NCBI GenBank assembly: GCA_051293835.1
Contig: JBPKMA010000009.1
Location: forward strand, 1 to 64,000
Reading direction: 5' to 3'
Length of the DNA stretch: 64,000 bases
Source of the DNA: DATLZU01 sp051293835
GTDB taxonomy: Bacteria; Nitrospirota; Nitrospiria; Nitrospirales; Nitrospiraceae
Shown: positions 18,480 through 27,182 of the stretch, piece after piece
Layout of the letters: the number at the start of each line of letters is the position of its first letter
Numbering within the stretch: position 1 is the first letter of the stretch
The notes under the pieces: model-generated
Databases searched by the model: none
What the model was told of the DNA's origin: nothing
Seen by the model: the letters and a program-made list of their open reading frames with translations, nothing else
Made by a program: the position numbers and the translations under genes

Positions 18480-18830
18480 TGCTTGTCTCGATTATCGAAG
18501 AACTCGGCCGTCAGGCACAAAGGCGGAGCGGTGTCGCGCAGTTCCAGATCGGCTCGGGATTGCCTGCCTCACCACGGCAGATCTCATCAGTAGGCTTTCG
18601 AAGCCGTATTTCCACGTGTTGCAGAAGGCGTAGCCGGGCGCCTTACAGAGCAGCGGGACGACGTTTTCGAGCTTGCCCTTAAGCTCGGCGTTGACCTGGA
18701 GGATTTTCTCTTTGGTCGGCGCTCGTACGCAGTCTATGCGCTGCAGGACCATGAGGGACAGGATGACATCCTGATACTTGCCGCGCTTGAACGTGTTGCG
18801 GATCAGGTCAGCCAAAGTTGTTCATGGTGT
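18480..18830 (-). pseudogene. hsdM: Type I methyltransferase subunit (HsdM) N-terminal remnant
   Basis: The minus strand encodes LADLIRNTFKRGKYQDVILS then VLQRIDCVRAPTKEKILQ and NAELKGKLENVVPLLCKAPG, the conserved N-terminal helical region of HsdM. The natural start (MNNF...) near 18830 is out of frame. The sequence then passes within about 120 bases into AEFFDNRDKRNEGKASL and the hsdR start. The whole catalytic methyltransferase domain, including the NPPF motif, and any hsdS are absent, so a large internal deletion has removed most of hsdM and hsdS. Confidence 0.8.
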
Positions 18831-18985
18831 GAACCCTGACTGCGTAGAAGTGCAATCAAGCAACGTGGTTTGGAGGGAGACGCCACTTCCTGTGCGAGAG
18901 CAACCCAACGTGGCAGGGAGGAACGGCCGCATCGAAGCATGACCGAAGCAGAAGAGAAGAGGCCGGCGGTATCGTGCCGTTGAGC

Positions 18986-20068
18986 TCAGGCAGACCGTTG
19001 CCTCGCCGTTTTGTCGTTCTGAGGCCTGGCGCCATACAGGTTCCCCAGGCGATGGGCCATGGCGGCGAACTCCGCACGCCAGGACGCCGGCGCAATGACC
19101 TCGACCTGGTCGCCGAATCCCTGTACCCACCACCGGAGTTCCAATGTGTCGCGCACGGTCGCGCGCAGCAGGACTCGCCCATCTTTTTGGGGTATGAGCC
19201 GCTGATCTCGTGAGAGGGGCCGTTCGGCCAAGTGCATAGCCGCCTCCCGCTCGAAGAGGAGTTCCGCTCGGATGGATCGGCCCTGCACAGGGTAGGAAAA
19301 GAACTGCTCATCTTTCACGTAACGGCTCAGCGAAAATCCTTCTGGGCGTCGAACCGGCTCATCGAGCAGCATGGCCGAGGTCATCCGGTGCAAGGCCAGG
19401 TGCCGGATGTCTGCATACCGTTTCACAGTGCAGACCAGATAAACCACTCCATCCCGGAAGACGAGACCGAGCGGATTGACCGGGTAGGTCTTCGGTCGAT
19501 CGGCGGCCTTGCGGCGATAGGCGACGAGGAGTTGCCGATCGATCAGCAGGGCTTGATAGACAGCCTCCTGAACCGATGGGACGATCGTCGGGGCCTGCAG
19601 GACCGGCCCGCGCACAATGGCGCAGACCTTGTCCGGCCATATGCTGATGTTCCCCCCACGTGTGCTCGCCAGCACGTCGCGGGCCCGTTGGAAGTACGGG
19701 TTCAGATGGCGCAATGTCGTGGGCGGCAGGAGGGGAGTCACGTACACTGCTGCCAACTGGAAGGCCAAGGCGGTCGAGGGGTCCATGCCGGGGATGTCCA
19801 AGGAAGCCGCCTCGGACATCCAAGACCATCGCAAGGCCTTGCCGTCGGCCTCGCTGGTGAGGGGAAAAATCTCCGAAAGTTTGCCCAGGTCGCGTTGGAT
19901 CGTCCGTACGTCTACGGCAAAGCCCTCTTCCGCCAGACGATTTCTGATGTCCTGTGTTCCGATCGACCGGGGCGACCGCGGAATTAGGCGGAGCATGACC
20001 CACTGACGAAACACAGTCTCGGCGGCACGCCTCATCGGATCCCTTTGCGCACGCCTTGCCGCGCCCAA
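18986..20068 (-). CDS. WYL-domain transcriptional regulator
   Basis: This 360-aa regulator has an N-terminal winged helix (about residues 12-75, with RSIGTQDIRNRLAEEGFAVD and VRTIQRDLGKLSE), a linker, a WYL domain (about 160-245, containing LLVAYRRKA, VNPLGLVFRDGVVYLVC and IRHLALHRM) and a C-terminal WCX-like region with LELRWWVQGFG. The name-giving triplet reads VYL here, a common variant. WYL proteins sense ligands, often nucleic acids or nucleotides, and frequently control defence and DNA-repair loci. It is divergent from the double-AAA ATPase gene, 100 bases away, and probably controls it. A 5-bp inverted repeat (TTGTC 20092-20096, GACAA 20115-20119) in the gap is a weak operator candidate. 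An alternative start is the ATG at 20035. Confidence 0.9.
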   Translation of the reverse strand: MGAARRAQRDPMRRAAETVFRQWVMLRLIPRSPRSIGTQDIRNRLAEEGFAVDVRTIQRDLGKLSEIFPLTSEADGKALRWSWMSEAASLDIPGMDPSTALAFQLAAVYVTPLLPPTTLRHLNPYFQRARDVLASTRGGNISIWPDKVCAIVRGPVLQAPTIVPSVQEAVYQALLIDRQLLVAYRRKAADRPKTYPVNPLGLVFRDGVVYLVCTVKRYADIRHLALHRMTSAMLLDEPVRRPEGFSLSRYVKDEQFFSYPVQGRSIRAELLFEREAAMHLAERPLSRDQRLIPQKDGRVLLRATVRDTLELRWWVQGFGDQVEVIAPASWRAEFAAMAHRLGNLYGARPQNDKTARQRSA

Positions 20069-20168
20069 AAACGGCGGCTTGACGACGTATGTTGTCGCGC
20101 AAGTCGGTTAGTTTGACAAGCATGAACACATTTTCACGCAGGGAGGATCATCACAAGGAGGTCCGCAC

Positions 20169-22307
20169 ATGTGTCACCGGAACTCTGAAGCTCTTCTGTC
20201 GTCGCGTCGTCTGCTGAAGCGATTCCATCGCTCGATGCACGCATCGGCTGTGCCGGTTCCAGTGGAGTACCGAGACCTGGTTGCCCGATGGATTCTTCGT
20301 TTGCTTGCCACGGGTCGTCGCATGGAGATCGCGTGCGAGGAGGAATCCGTTCTCCAGGAGCTCACGGGTTTGCCACAAGCCTATCTGGAGAATCCGGCCG
20401 GCGTTGAGGCCAGACAAGCGATTCTGCATCGACTCGAAAGGGTGGAACAGGGTTCGGTGTCTGAGCGGACGCCACTGGCGCGACAGCTTCATCAGCTTGC
20501 CGAAATGGTCGGCCTCTCTGAAGCTGAGCAGGAGCTACTCGCTTTCGCGGTCTTGGTGCAGGCCTGTCCGGTGCTCAGCGACTTTCTGGAAGCGACGTGG
20601 AAGCAGAGCCTATGGTCCTTGGACGAGGTGCTGGCGATTGTGCTCAGACAGGAGCGCAAAGAAATCGGCCGGATGCTACACAGGGACAGCGCACTCTGCT
20701 CGGCCGGGATCCTGCGGGTGGATCGGACGGAAACCAATGTTGTGGGGATGCTGGATTTGTTGGAGGGCTTGGGCACGAGCCTGTTGGAGGATCCGGAGAG
20801 CGGGGCGGCGCCGTTTCGTCGCTATTTCGAGATGGCGCCGGAATCGCGCCATCGGTTGGATGAATTTCCTCACCTCCGCGATCACATCGAAGTGTTGCGC
20901 CGCCTGCTGGGCCACGTCCTTGAGTACCCAGCTTCGGGTATCAATATCCTGGTGTACGGCGAGAGCGGGACGGGCAAAACAGAGTTCGTCAGGGCGTTGG
21001 CGGCGTCCCTGGGCGCCACGCTCTTTCAGGTCGGGTACGAGTGCGAAGACAGGGAGCTCGAGCAGTTCCGCTTCCGGTCATATCTCTTTGCGCAGAAACT
21101 GCTGGCTCGCAACGACCGAAGCCTCATCCTCTTCGATGAAGTGGAAGATGTCTTTCCTGACCATGCGCTTCCGCTTGTGGGTTGGAAACGGAGATCCGGC
21201 CTCCGGAAGGCCTGGACCAATGCCGCTTTGGAGATCAATCCGCGCCCAGCCTTCTGGGTGTGCAACGAAATCGAGCAGATTGATCCGGCGTTTCGGCGGC
21301 GGTTCACATACGCGTTGGAGGTACGAACGCCGCCGCGCTCCGTCCGCCGCACGGTGTTGGCGGGTCACCTCCGCCATCGGCCGGTTCGGCCGGAATGGAT
21401 CGACCGGATGGCCGGGCATCCGAACCTAACCCCAGCCCTGATCGCCCAGGCCTCCAAAGTCGCGAGCTTGGTCGGCAGCGATGATCCGACCATGGTAGAA
21501 ACACTGGTCGAGCGTGCGATCCGACAGAGTCTCGAAGTGCTGGGCTGTGCGCCGCTCGGTCGCATCAGCCCAGAGCCGCTTCTCAGCTACGATCTTGAGC
21601 ACCTCAATGCCGACCATGATCTGCAGGGTGTGGTCGAGGGGCTCAAAAGACGCCCGATAGGGCGACTGTGTCTCGACGGTCCGCCCGGCAGCGGGAAGAC
21701 CGCATTTGCGCATTACGTGGCTGACCAGCTTGACCGTCCCCTCATCGAGCGCCGCGCGTCAGACTTGCTGAGTTGCTGGGTCGGCGGGACCGAGCGGAAT
21801 CTAGCCCGGCTGTTCCGGGAGGCCCTCGACGAAGGCGCCGTGATCCTACTCGATGAGGCCGACAGTTTGCTCCGTGATCGGCGGGGTGCGCGTTACGCTT
21901 GGGAAGTGACCCAGGTCAATGAACTCTTGAAGCAGATGGAAGCGTTTGAAGGGATCTGCTTCTGCGCCACTAACTTGATGGAAGACCTCGACCCCGCCGT
22001 CCTGCGGCGGTTCGATTTGAAAATCCGGTTTGACTACCTGACGGCCGAACAAACACTCACCCTGTTTGTGATCGTGCTCGTTTCGGATCGGGAACCGGGC
22101 GACGCTGTGATGGTGTCCGCGTCCGTGCAGGAGCGGCTAGCTCGATTGACCACGTTAACGCTGGGAGACTTCGTGACGGTGCTGCGCCAGGCGCAGTTGC
22201 TGGGGAAGCGGTATGATGCCGAGGAACTGCTCGCTGTGCTCGAAGCGGAGTGCCGGGCGAAAGATGGGAACACGACGCGCGTGACTGGGTTTTCCCCATG
22301 CCAGTAG
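20169..22307 (+). CDS. Double-AAA+ domain ATPase, uncharacterised
   Basis: This 712-aa protein has an N-terminal helical domain (1-230) with no family I can name, then two AAA+ modules. Module 1 has Walker A GESGTGKT (264-271), Walker B LILFDEVED (319-327), sensor Asn in VCNEIEQ and an Arg-rich FRRRF finger. Module 2 has GPPGSGKT (504-511), ILLDEADSLL (559-568), CATNLMEDLDP and a LRRFD finger. The second module is of the Cdc48/FtsH-like classic clade; the first is more divergent. No protease or membrane segment is present, so it is a cytosolic remodelling ATPase. A perfect AAGGAGGT site lies 7 bases before the ATG. It is divergent from the WYL regulator and overlaps the LuxR gene. The function is unknown. 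Confidence 0.88.
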   Translation: MCHRNSEALLSSRRLLKRFHRSMHASAVPVPVEYRDLVARWILRLLATGRRMEIACEEESVLQELTGLPQAYLENPAGVEARQAILHRLERVEQGSVSERTPLARQLHQLAEMVGLSEAEQELLAFAVLVQACPVLSDFLEATWKQSLWSLDEVLAIVLRQERKEIGRMLHRDSALCSAGILRVDRTETNVVGMLDLLEGLGTSLLEDPESGAAPFRRYFEMAPESRHRLDEFPHLRDHIEVLRRLLGHVLEYPASGINILVYGESGTGKTEFVRALAASLGATLFQVGYECEDRELEQFRFRSYLFAQKLLARNDRSLILFDEVEDVFPDHALPLVGWKRRSGLRKAWTNAALEINPRPAFWVCNEIEQIDPAFRRRFTYALEVRTPPRSVRRTVLAGHLRHRPVRPEWIDRMAGHPNLTPALIAQASKVASLVGSDDPTMVETLVERAIRQSLEVLGCAPLGRISPEPLLSYDLEHLNADHDLQGVVEGLKRRPIGRLCLDGPPGSGKTAFAHYVADQLDRPLIERRASDLLSCWVGGTERNLARLFREALDEGAVILLDEADSLLRDRRGARYAWEVTQVNELLKQMEAFEGICFCATNLMEDLDPAVLRRFDLKIRFDYLTAEQTLTLFVIVLVSDREPGDAVMVSASVQERLARLTTLTLGDFVTVLRQAQLLGKRYDAEELLAVLEAECRAKDGNTTRVTGFSPCQ

Positions 22308-22942
22308 CCAGACTGATGAAAGGCGAGGGAGCGATAGATATCCCTGGTAATGCCGGGGACTTGGCGTCCAATCTTGCGGATCTTCGAACCGGGCCGGGAG
22401 TTGTGGTGCTGTCGGTCGCCATGCAGTTGCTGTACATGAACCGGGTCGCACACGAGCTGACCCGGCAGATCCATGCGGCCGGGCAGACGAAAGGACCGTC
22501 GCCCGCCGCCCGGGGCGTCTTGCCCAAGGCGCTCACCGACTTGTGCAGGGAAATCATCGAAACTCTGAAGGTGAGGACTGAGGCCAAGGACTGGGAGCAG
22601 TTTCACGTCACGCGGATCGCCGCGTCCACCGACGCGGCCATTCTTCTGAGAGGATTCGGCTTGCCGGATTCCGGTGGCCTTTCGCGTGCGCGGATCGTGG
22701 TGACGATCGAGCCGCTGGGGCGACGAGAACAGCACAAGATCGAGCAAGCCAAAGAGCGTTACCAGTTGACGGACCGCGAGATGGCTGTTCTGCGCGAGCT
22801 GGTGAAGGGCTTCACCAACAAAGAGATCGCCAACGCCCTTACGATCACCGAACAAACGGTCAAGGAACACATCAAACACATCATGCGCAAAACCGGAGCC
22901 ACGACTAGGGCGGGCATTGTGGCGAAGGTGCTTGGCCGGTAA
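22298..22942 (+). CDS. LuxR-type transcriptional regulator
   Basis: This 214-aa protein has an N-terminal PAS-like segment (GPGVVVLSVAMQLLYMNRVA, about residues 35-55) and a C-terminal LuxR/GerE helix-turn-helix: LTDREMAVLRELVKGFTNKE, IANALTITEQTVKEHIKHIM and the GATTRAGIVAKVLGR end. It has no receiver domain. The ATG at 22298 overlaps the end of the AAA gene by 10 bases; an ATG at 22316 also fits the usual start of such proteins. The overlap suggests co-transcription with the AAA gene. Confidence 0.87.
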   Translation: MPVARLMKGEGAIDIPGNAGDLASNLADLRTGPGVVVLSVAMQLLYMNRVAHELTRQIHAAGQTKGPSPAARGVLPKALTDLCREIIETLKVRTEAKDWEQFHVTRIAASTDAAILLRGFGLPDSGGLSRARIVVTIEPLGRREQHKIEQAKERYQLTDREMAVLRELVKGFTNKEIANALTITEQTVKEHIKHIMRKTGATTRAGIVAKVLGR

Positions 22943-23449
22943 CGGGGCATGAAGGGAGTGGCCTGTTACCTGACAGCCGGATACTCATTGCTCGCCTCAG
23001 ACTGCAACGGAGGCAAACTTGCCCCTGTCCGGTGTAGACCCCGCCCGTGCGGACGGGCACCTGGGTCAGCGCTACCCGCATCTTCACGTGGTCAGTGCGA
23101 TTCAAAGTCCTTCGACGACCTTTGGGAGCTTGACTCGATTCTCTTCCGAGGCAGCCACTGCTGCAACTTCCGACAGACTTGGTATCGAGGTTCTCGCACC
23201 AGCGCCAGGCGGTTCATCTCGCAACGCTCGTTGGTGAAAAGACACGCGAAATTACTTGAAACGACGAAGATGTGCCGGGGGCTTAGCCGGGAAGTCGGCG
23301 GTCTTCACGAACCCCGCGCCTAGACTCATTACGGGCGTTAACGGTTTGTGGCGTCATCGTGAAACCCTGCATGATCTCTTGACACCCCAAAACAGGTGCT
23401 CACCCGGCCACCTGGGGACAGGAGAGTAAAAGTTGTCACCCCTTCTCCA
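22943..23449. other. Intergenic region without recognisable gene
   Basis: About 500 bases. No ORF has a recognisable product. A GCCCGTGC/GGACGGGC inverted repeat at about 23042-23057 lacks a T-run, so it is not called as a terminator. Confidence 0.5.
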
Positions 23450-23637
23450 TCACTCCTTGGTTGCCTGATGCAGCGTCACCGCGTTGCCTTCGGAGTCGAG
23501 CATGACGGCCATCCGCCAGATGGGTGTGAAGAAGGGCTCGACGCGGGCTTCACGCCCAGTGCTTCCTCATAGAGAAAGAAACGCCGTCGCGACATGTCAG
23601 TGACCGGATACATCATGAAGGCAATGGCTGTGACCAT
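23450..23637 (-). pseudogene. Glyoxalase/VOC-fold protein, internally deleted
   Basis: The start is intact: AGGAGGG ribosome site, ATG at 23637 and MVTAIAFMMYPVTDMSR, a typical first strand of a vicinal-oxygen-chelate protein. After LYEEALGVK the frame shifts directly into the family's final strand: RVEPFFTPIWRMAVMLDSEG then NAVTLHQATKE and stop. About 75 middle residues are missing, including the metal and substrate side chains. This looks like a deletion with a frameshift at the junction. Confidence 0.8.
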
Positions 23638-23655
23638 GGGGATTGCCCTCCTAAC

Positions 23656-26487
23656 CTACGCGGCGTTGAACCGTTGGAGATAGCTGCGGAGCGCCGCGCC
23701 GTTGCGCTCGCGGAACCGCACGACGATGTGCAGTTGTTCGAGATATTGGTCCAGTGTTTTGCCGCCGAGGTCGATCTTGCGCGAAGTGAAAAACTCACGG
23801 ACGTCGCGTTCGAGTTCGGCCGTCGCGAGACCGACGATGCCGCCGCACATGCGACGTAGGCCGTTCTTGGGAAACAGCCGATCCATCGTGTCCCAATTGA
23901 TCTTCACGAAGTTCCACGCCAGCTCGCGGCCGTAGACGTTACCCAGGATTGCGCCGACGAGGAACGGGCCGTCCTGCGTTCGGATCTCGCCGTTGAGAGT
24001 CCGCGCCAGCGTCCGCTCCAAGAGTGCAGGCTGCCGGAACGCGGCCAGGGCGAAAAGATAGCGCCGCTCTTCTTGCGGCGTGGCGGCCTTGGCAAACCGT
24101 TCGGAGAATTCATGATATCGCGACTCATCGCCGGTGTGGGCGAGGATCGCCACGAGCGCCGGCACCACGTTCGGATCCACCGCATCTGCATCTGCCCGAT
24201 AGCTCTGATACAACTCGGCCGCGCGGCTTTGCGTGGCCGGATCGTTCCCGAGAGTTCCCAAGGCACGGATGAGTTCGCCGCGCAGTTGGCGGGTCAGTTC
24301 GTTCTCATCTTGCCGCGGCGCCCAGCCGAGATCTTCGACCGCTGGCGCCACTCGATCTCGAACCAAGGTTTCGAGCAAGGGACGGTCGCCTGACTCGACG
24401 ATGCGGTTGAGTTGGTAGAACGAGTCGAGCAGGAGCGTCCAGACATTCTTGTCCCGATCCGCTTTGAAACGACCGGTCAGATCAAGGTAGTCGTCGAGCG
24501 GCATCAGGCCTGCGACGGCTGCGGCCCAGGCGTCGTTGATCAGGTTAAACCGTTCGGTCGGCGCCAATCGGTCCGGCAAGAGCGGGATCAGCCGCTCTAA
24601 TAGCTCCGGGGCATAGTGGACACGGTAAAAGCCGTGGCCCCCTTCGTTCAGCAACACCGACTCGAAGCCGAGTGGCAAGGCTAGGGTGGTCTCCTTATCC
24701 TTGAGCAACAGGCGCCTCGTCTCCGTCCGACCGTTGGCGGCGATCCGCAGTTGAATCGGTACCTGCCACCGCTGTTCCCGCTCGTCACCGGAGTCGGAGC
24801 CGGCTGAAGGTCCGGGCAGGTACGTAAAGCGTTGTTGCGCGATGACCAGTTCAGACGGTGTATTCAGGGTGAGGCTGATAAGTGGATAGCCCGGTTTGAA
24901 GATCCACGCATCCATCAGGTCGGGGACAGGCAGCTTGGCGGCTTTCCCCAGCGACGCCCAGAGGTCGCCGGTGTCGGCGTTGGCGTAGGCATGGGTGTGG
25001 AGATAGTCCCGGACGCCGTCGCGGAAGACGGCCGGGCCAAGATGTTGCTCCAACATCCGCAGGACCGCCGCGCCTTTTTCATAAGTCAGGACATCGAACA
25101 TGGCGTCGGCGTCCTTCGGTGCACGGACCGGATATTCGATCGGTCTGGTGCTGTGCAAGCCGTCGACCGATAGTGCAGCAGCGCGGGAGGTGCTGAAGGT
25201 CGCCCACCGTTGCCACTCCGGTTTCCAGGCGTCCACGGCCAGCATTTCCATGAAAGTCGCGAAGGCTTCGTTCAGCCACAGACCGTTCCACCAGGACATG
25301 GTCACGAGGTCGCCGAACCACATGTGGGCGTTCTCGTGCGCGACGACGTCAGCCACCCGTTCAAGTTCGGCGTGAGTCGCGGTGCGCTGATCCACCAGCA
25401 AGGCGGTTTCTCGGAACGTGATCGCGCCGAGGTTTTCCATCGCGCCCGAGGCGAAGTCCGGAATTGCGATCAGGTCCAACTTGTCGCCAGGGTAGGGGAT
25501 GCCGTAATACTCCTCGAAGAAGTGCAGGGAGAAGGCTCCGATCTCCTGTGCAAACCGGGCGAGGTGCCGCTTGCCCGGGATGGCCCAGACCCGCAACGAC
25601 GTCTGGCCGACGGTGACCGGATCCGTCGCCTCCAGCTCTCCGACCACAAACGCGACGAGATAAGTGGACATGCGGATCGTGTCCGCGAACCGCACCACTT
25701 TCTTGCCGCCGTTCCGCTGCTCCGAGAGGACTCTGGTGTTGGACACGGCCGTGAGGGCCGGGTCGATCACCAGCGTCGTCGCAAAGACCGCCTTGAAGTC
25801 CGGTTCATCCCAACACGGGAACGCACGTCGTGCGTCGGTGGCTTCGAATTGCGTCGCCGCCAGCCAGTGCACGGTCCCGGCCTGGTCCTTGTAACTGCTG
25901 CGATAGAAGCCGCGCAGCTTTTCATTCAGCATGCCATTGAAGGTCAGCCTCAGCCGCCAGTTGCCGGGTTGAAGGGCAGCGGGAAATCCGATGCGGCAGC
26001 GTTCCAGTGCTTCCTCCAATTCAACCGTGCCGTCGTACGCCACGCCGTGGTCGTTCTCGATGCGCGCAGACGTCACCGCCAGGTCGGCGGCGTTGAGCAC
26101 CAGTTCCGTGGTCGCTTGCTGGACGGTCAGCGTGACAGTTTCGTGCCCGGTGAACGCAAACGTGGTGAGGTCCGGCTCGAGCGTGAGCTCATACCGGTTT
26201 GGGATGACGTGTCTCGGCAACCGATATGGATCCACAGAGCTCCTCCTTGTCGGTGACTCTTCGGGCGCTTCCCGCGGTGGTCGCGGAGAATCCAGCCCGG
26301 CGCCGTCCGCACGGCGGCCGCCGCTCAACCATACCAGGCGCCCAATGCCTGCGACGGTGAGCAGCCGGCCCGCGTTGCTCAGCGTCTGCTGCAGAATGTC
26401 CCGACGTGTTACGTCTGGCGACGTCGGTCTTTCTCGGGTCATCACGTGCGCCGGGCCGGCTCTGATTCCGCATCGGTGCCTGTTCAC
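23656..26487 (-). CDS. M1-family zinc aminopeptidase
   Basis: This 943-aa gluzincin peptidase has the exopeptidase motif GAMEN at 348-352, zinc site HENAH at 384-388 and the second Glu in WLNEAF (E407). The second residue of HExxH (E385) is the catalytic base. The C-terminal ~400 residues form the helical ERAP1/APN-type domain. It removes N-terminal residues from peptides. The N terminus (DVTRRDILQQTLSNAG plus a hydrophobic stretch) looks like a twin-arginine signal, so export is likely. The GTG start at 26487 overlaps the rpiA stop as GTGA; an ATG at 26442 leaves the Tat signal better placed and may be the true start. It is the last gene of a sugar-metabolism operon. Confidence 0.92.
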   Translation of the reverse strand: MNRHRCGIRAGPAHVMTRERPTSPDVTRRDILQQTLSNAGRLLTVAGIGRLVWLSGGRRADGAGLDSPRPPREAPEESPTRRSSVDPYRLPRHVIPNRYELTLEPDLTTFAFTGHETVTLTVQQATTELVLNAADLAVTSARIENDHGVAYDGTVELEEALERCRIGFPAALQPGNWRLRLTFNGMLNEKLRGFYRSSYKDQAGTVHWLAATQFEATDARRAFPCWDEPDFKAVFATTLVIDPALTAVSNTRVLSEQRNGGKKVVRFADTIRMSTYLVAFVVGELEATDPVTVGQTSLRVWAIPGKRHLARFAQEIGAFSLHFFEEYYGIPYPGDKLDLIAIPDFASGAMENLGAITFRETALLVDQRTATHAELERVADVVAHENAHMWFGDLVTMSWWNGLWLNEAFATFMEMLAVDAWKPEWQRWATFSTSRAAALSVDGLHSTRPIEYPVRAPKDADAMFDVLTYEKGAAVLRMLEQHLGPAVFRDGVRDYLHTHAYANADTGDLWASLGKAAKLPVPDLMDAWIFKPGYPLISLTLNTPSELVIAQQRFTYLPGPSAGSDSGDEREQRWQVPIQLRIAANGRTETRRLLLKDKETTLALPLGFESVLLNEGGHGFYRVHYAPELLERLIPLLPDRLAPTERFNLINDAWAAAVAGLMPLDDYLDLTGRFKADRDKNVWTLLLDSFYQLNRIVESGDRPLLETLVRDRVAPAVEDLGWAPRQDENELTRQLRGELIRALGTLGNDPATQSRAAELYQSYRADADAVDPNVVPALVAILAHTGDESRYHEFSERFAKAATPQEERRYLFALAAFRQPALLERTLARTLNGEIRTQDGPFLVGAILGNVYGRELAWNFVKINWDTMDRLFPKNGLRRMCGGIVGLATAELERDVREFFTSRKIDLGGKTLDQYLEQLHIVVRFRERNGAALRSYLQRFNAA

Positions 26488-27182
26488 GCCCCTGGCGGGT
26501 AGTGCACCTCGACACCATTCGGGGTGCCGACGATCAGCAAACTGGTCCGGCCGACGAACAGGCCGGTTTCGACCACGCCGGGGATCAGATTGAGTTGCGC
26601 CTCCAGTTCAGCTGGTCGGTCGATCCGGCCGAGATGCAGATCCAGAATGTAATGCCCAGCTTCGGTCCGGAAAGTCTCGCCGTTGCGCTGGCGGAGGACC
26701 GCTCTGCCGCCCACCGTTTCGAGTTGGCGGGCGGTGCTCCCCCAGCCGAACGGGATCACCTCGATCGGCAGAGGAAAGGTGGTGCCGAGCGCAGGGACCC
26801 GTTTGGTGTGGTCCACGACGATAATCAGCTGGCGCGCGGCGGCCGCGACGATCTTTTCCTTGAGCAGCGCCCCGCCACCGCCTTTGATCAGGTTCAAGCG
26901 CGGATCGACCTCGTCGGCGCCGTCGATCGCGACATCGATCGACCACGCGTCGTCCGTTTCGATCAGATCGATGCCGTGACGCCTGGCTAGTTCGGCGGTC
27001 TCGCGCGAGGTCGGCACGCCTCGGATCTTCAGGCCCGCTTTTACCCGCTCCGCTAGACCGAGCACCGCCTGGGTCGCCGTCGATCCGGTGCCCAATCCGA
27101 CGATCATCCCGTCGCGGACAAACTCGATGGCCTTGCGTGCGGCGGCCCGCTTCAGAGCGTCGAGATCATGCGATGTGTTCAT
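26484..27182 (-). CDS. rpiA: Ribose-5-phosphate isomerase A
   Basis: This 232-aa enzyme interconverts ribose-5-phosphate and ribulose-5-phosphate in the non-oxidative pentose phosphate pathway. Family motifs are present: VGLGTGSTA (phosphate binding), IDGADEVDP with the active-site Asp, and LIKGGGGALLKEK with the catalytic Glu/Lys. Length is typical. The start overlaps the glk stop by four bases (ATGA). Confidence 0.96.
   Translation of the reverse strand: MNTSHDLDALKRAAARKAIEFVRDGMIVGLGTGSTATQAVLGLAERVKAGLKIRGVPTSRETAELARRHGIDLIETDDAWSIDVAIDGADEVDPRLNLIKGGGGALLKEKIVAAAARQLIIVVDHTKRVPALGTTFPLPIEVIPFGWGSTARQLETVGGRAVLRQRNGETFRTEAGHYILDLHLGRIDRPAELEAQLNLIPGVVETGLFVGRTSLLIVGTPNGVEVHYPPGA

Noticed and set aside
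23042..23057. GC-rich inverted repeat as terminator
   Set aside because: No T-run follows on either strand.
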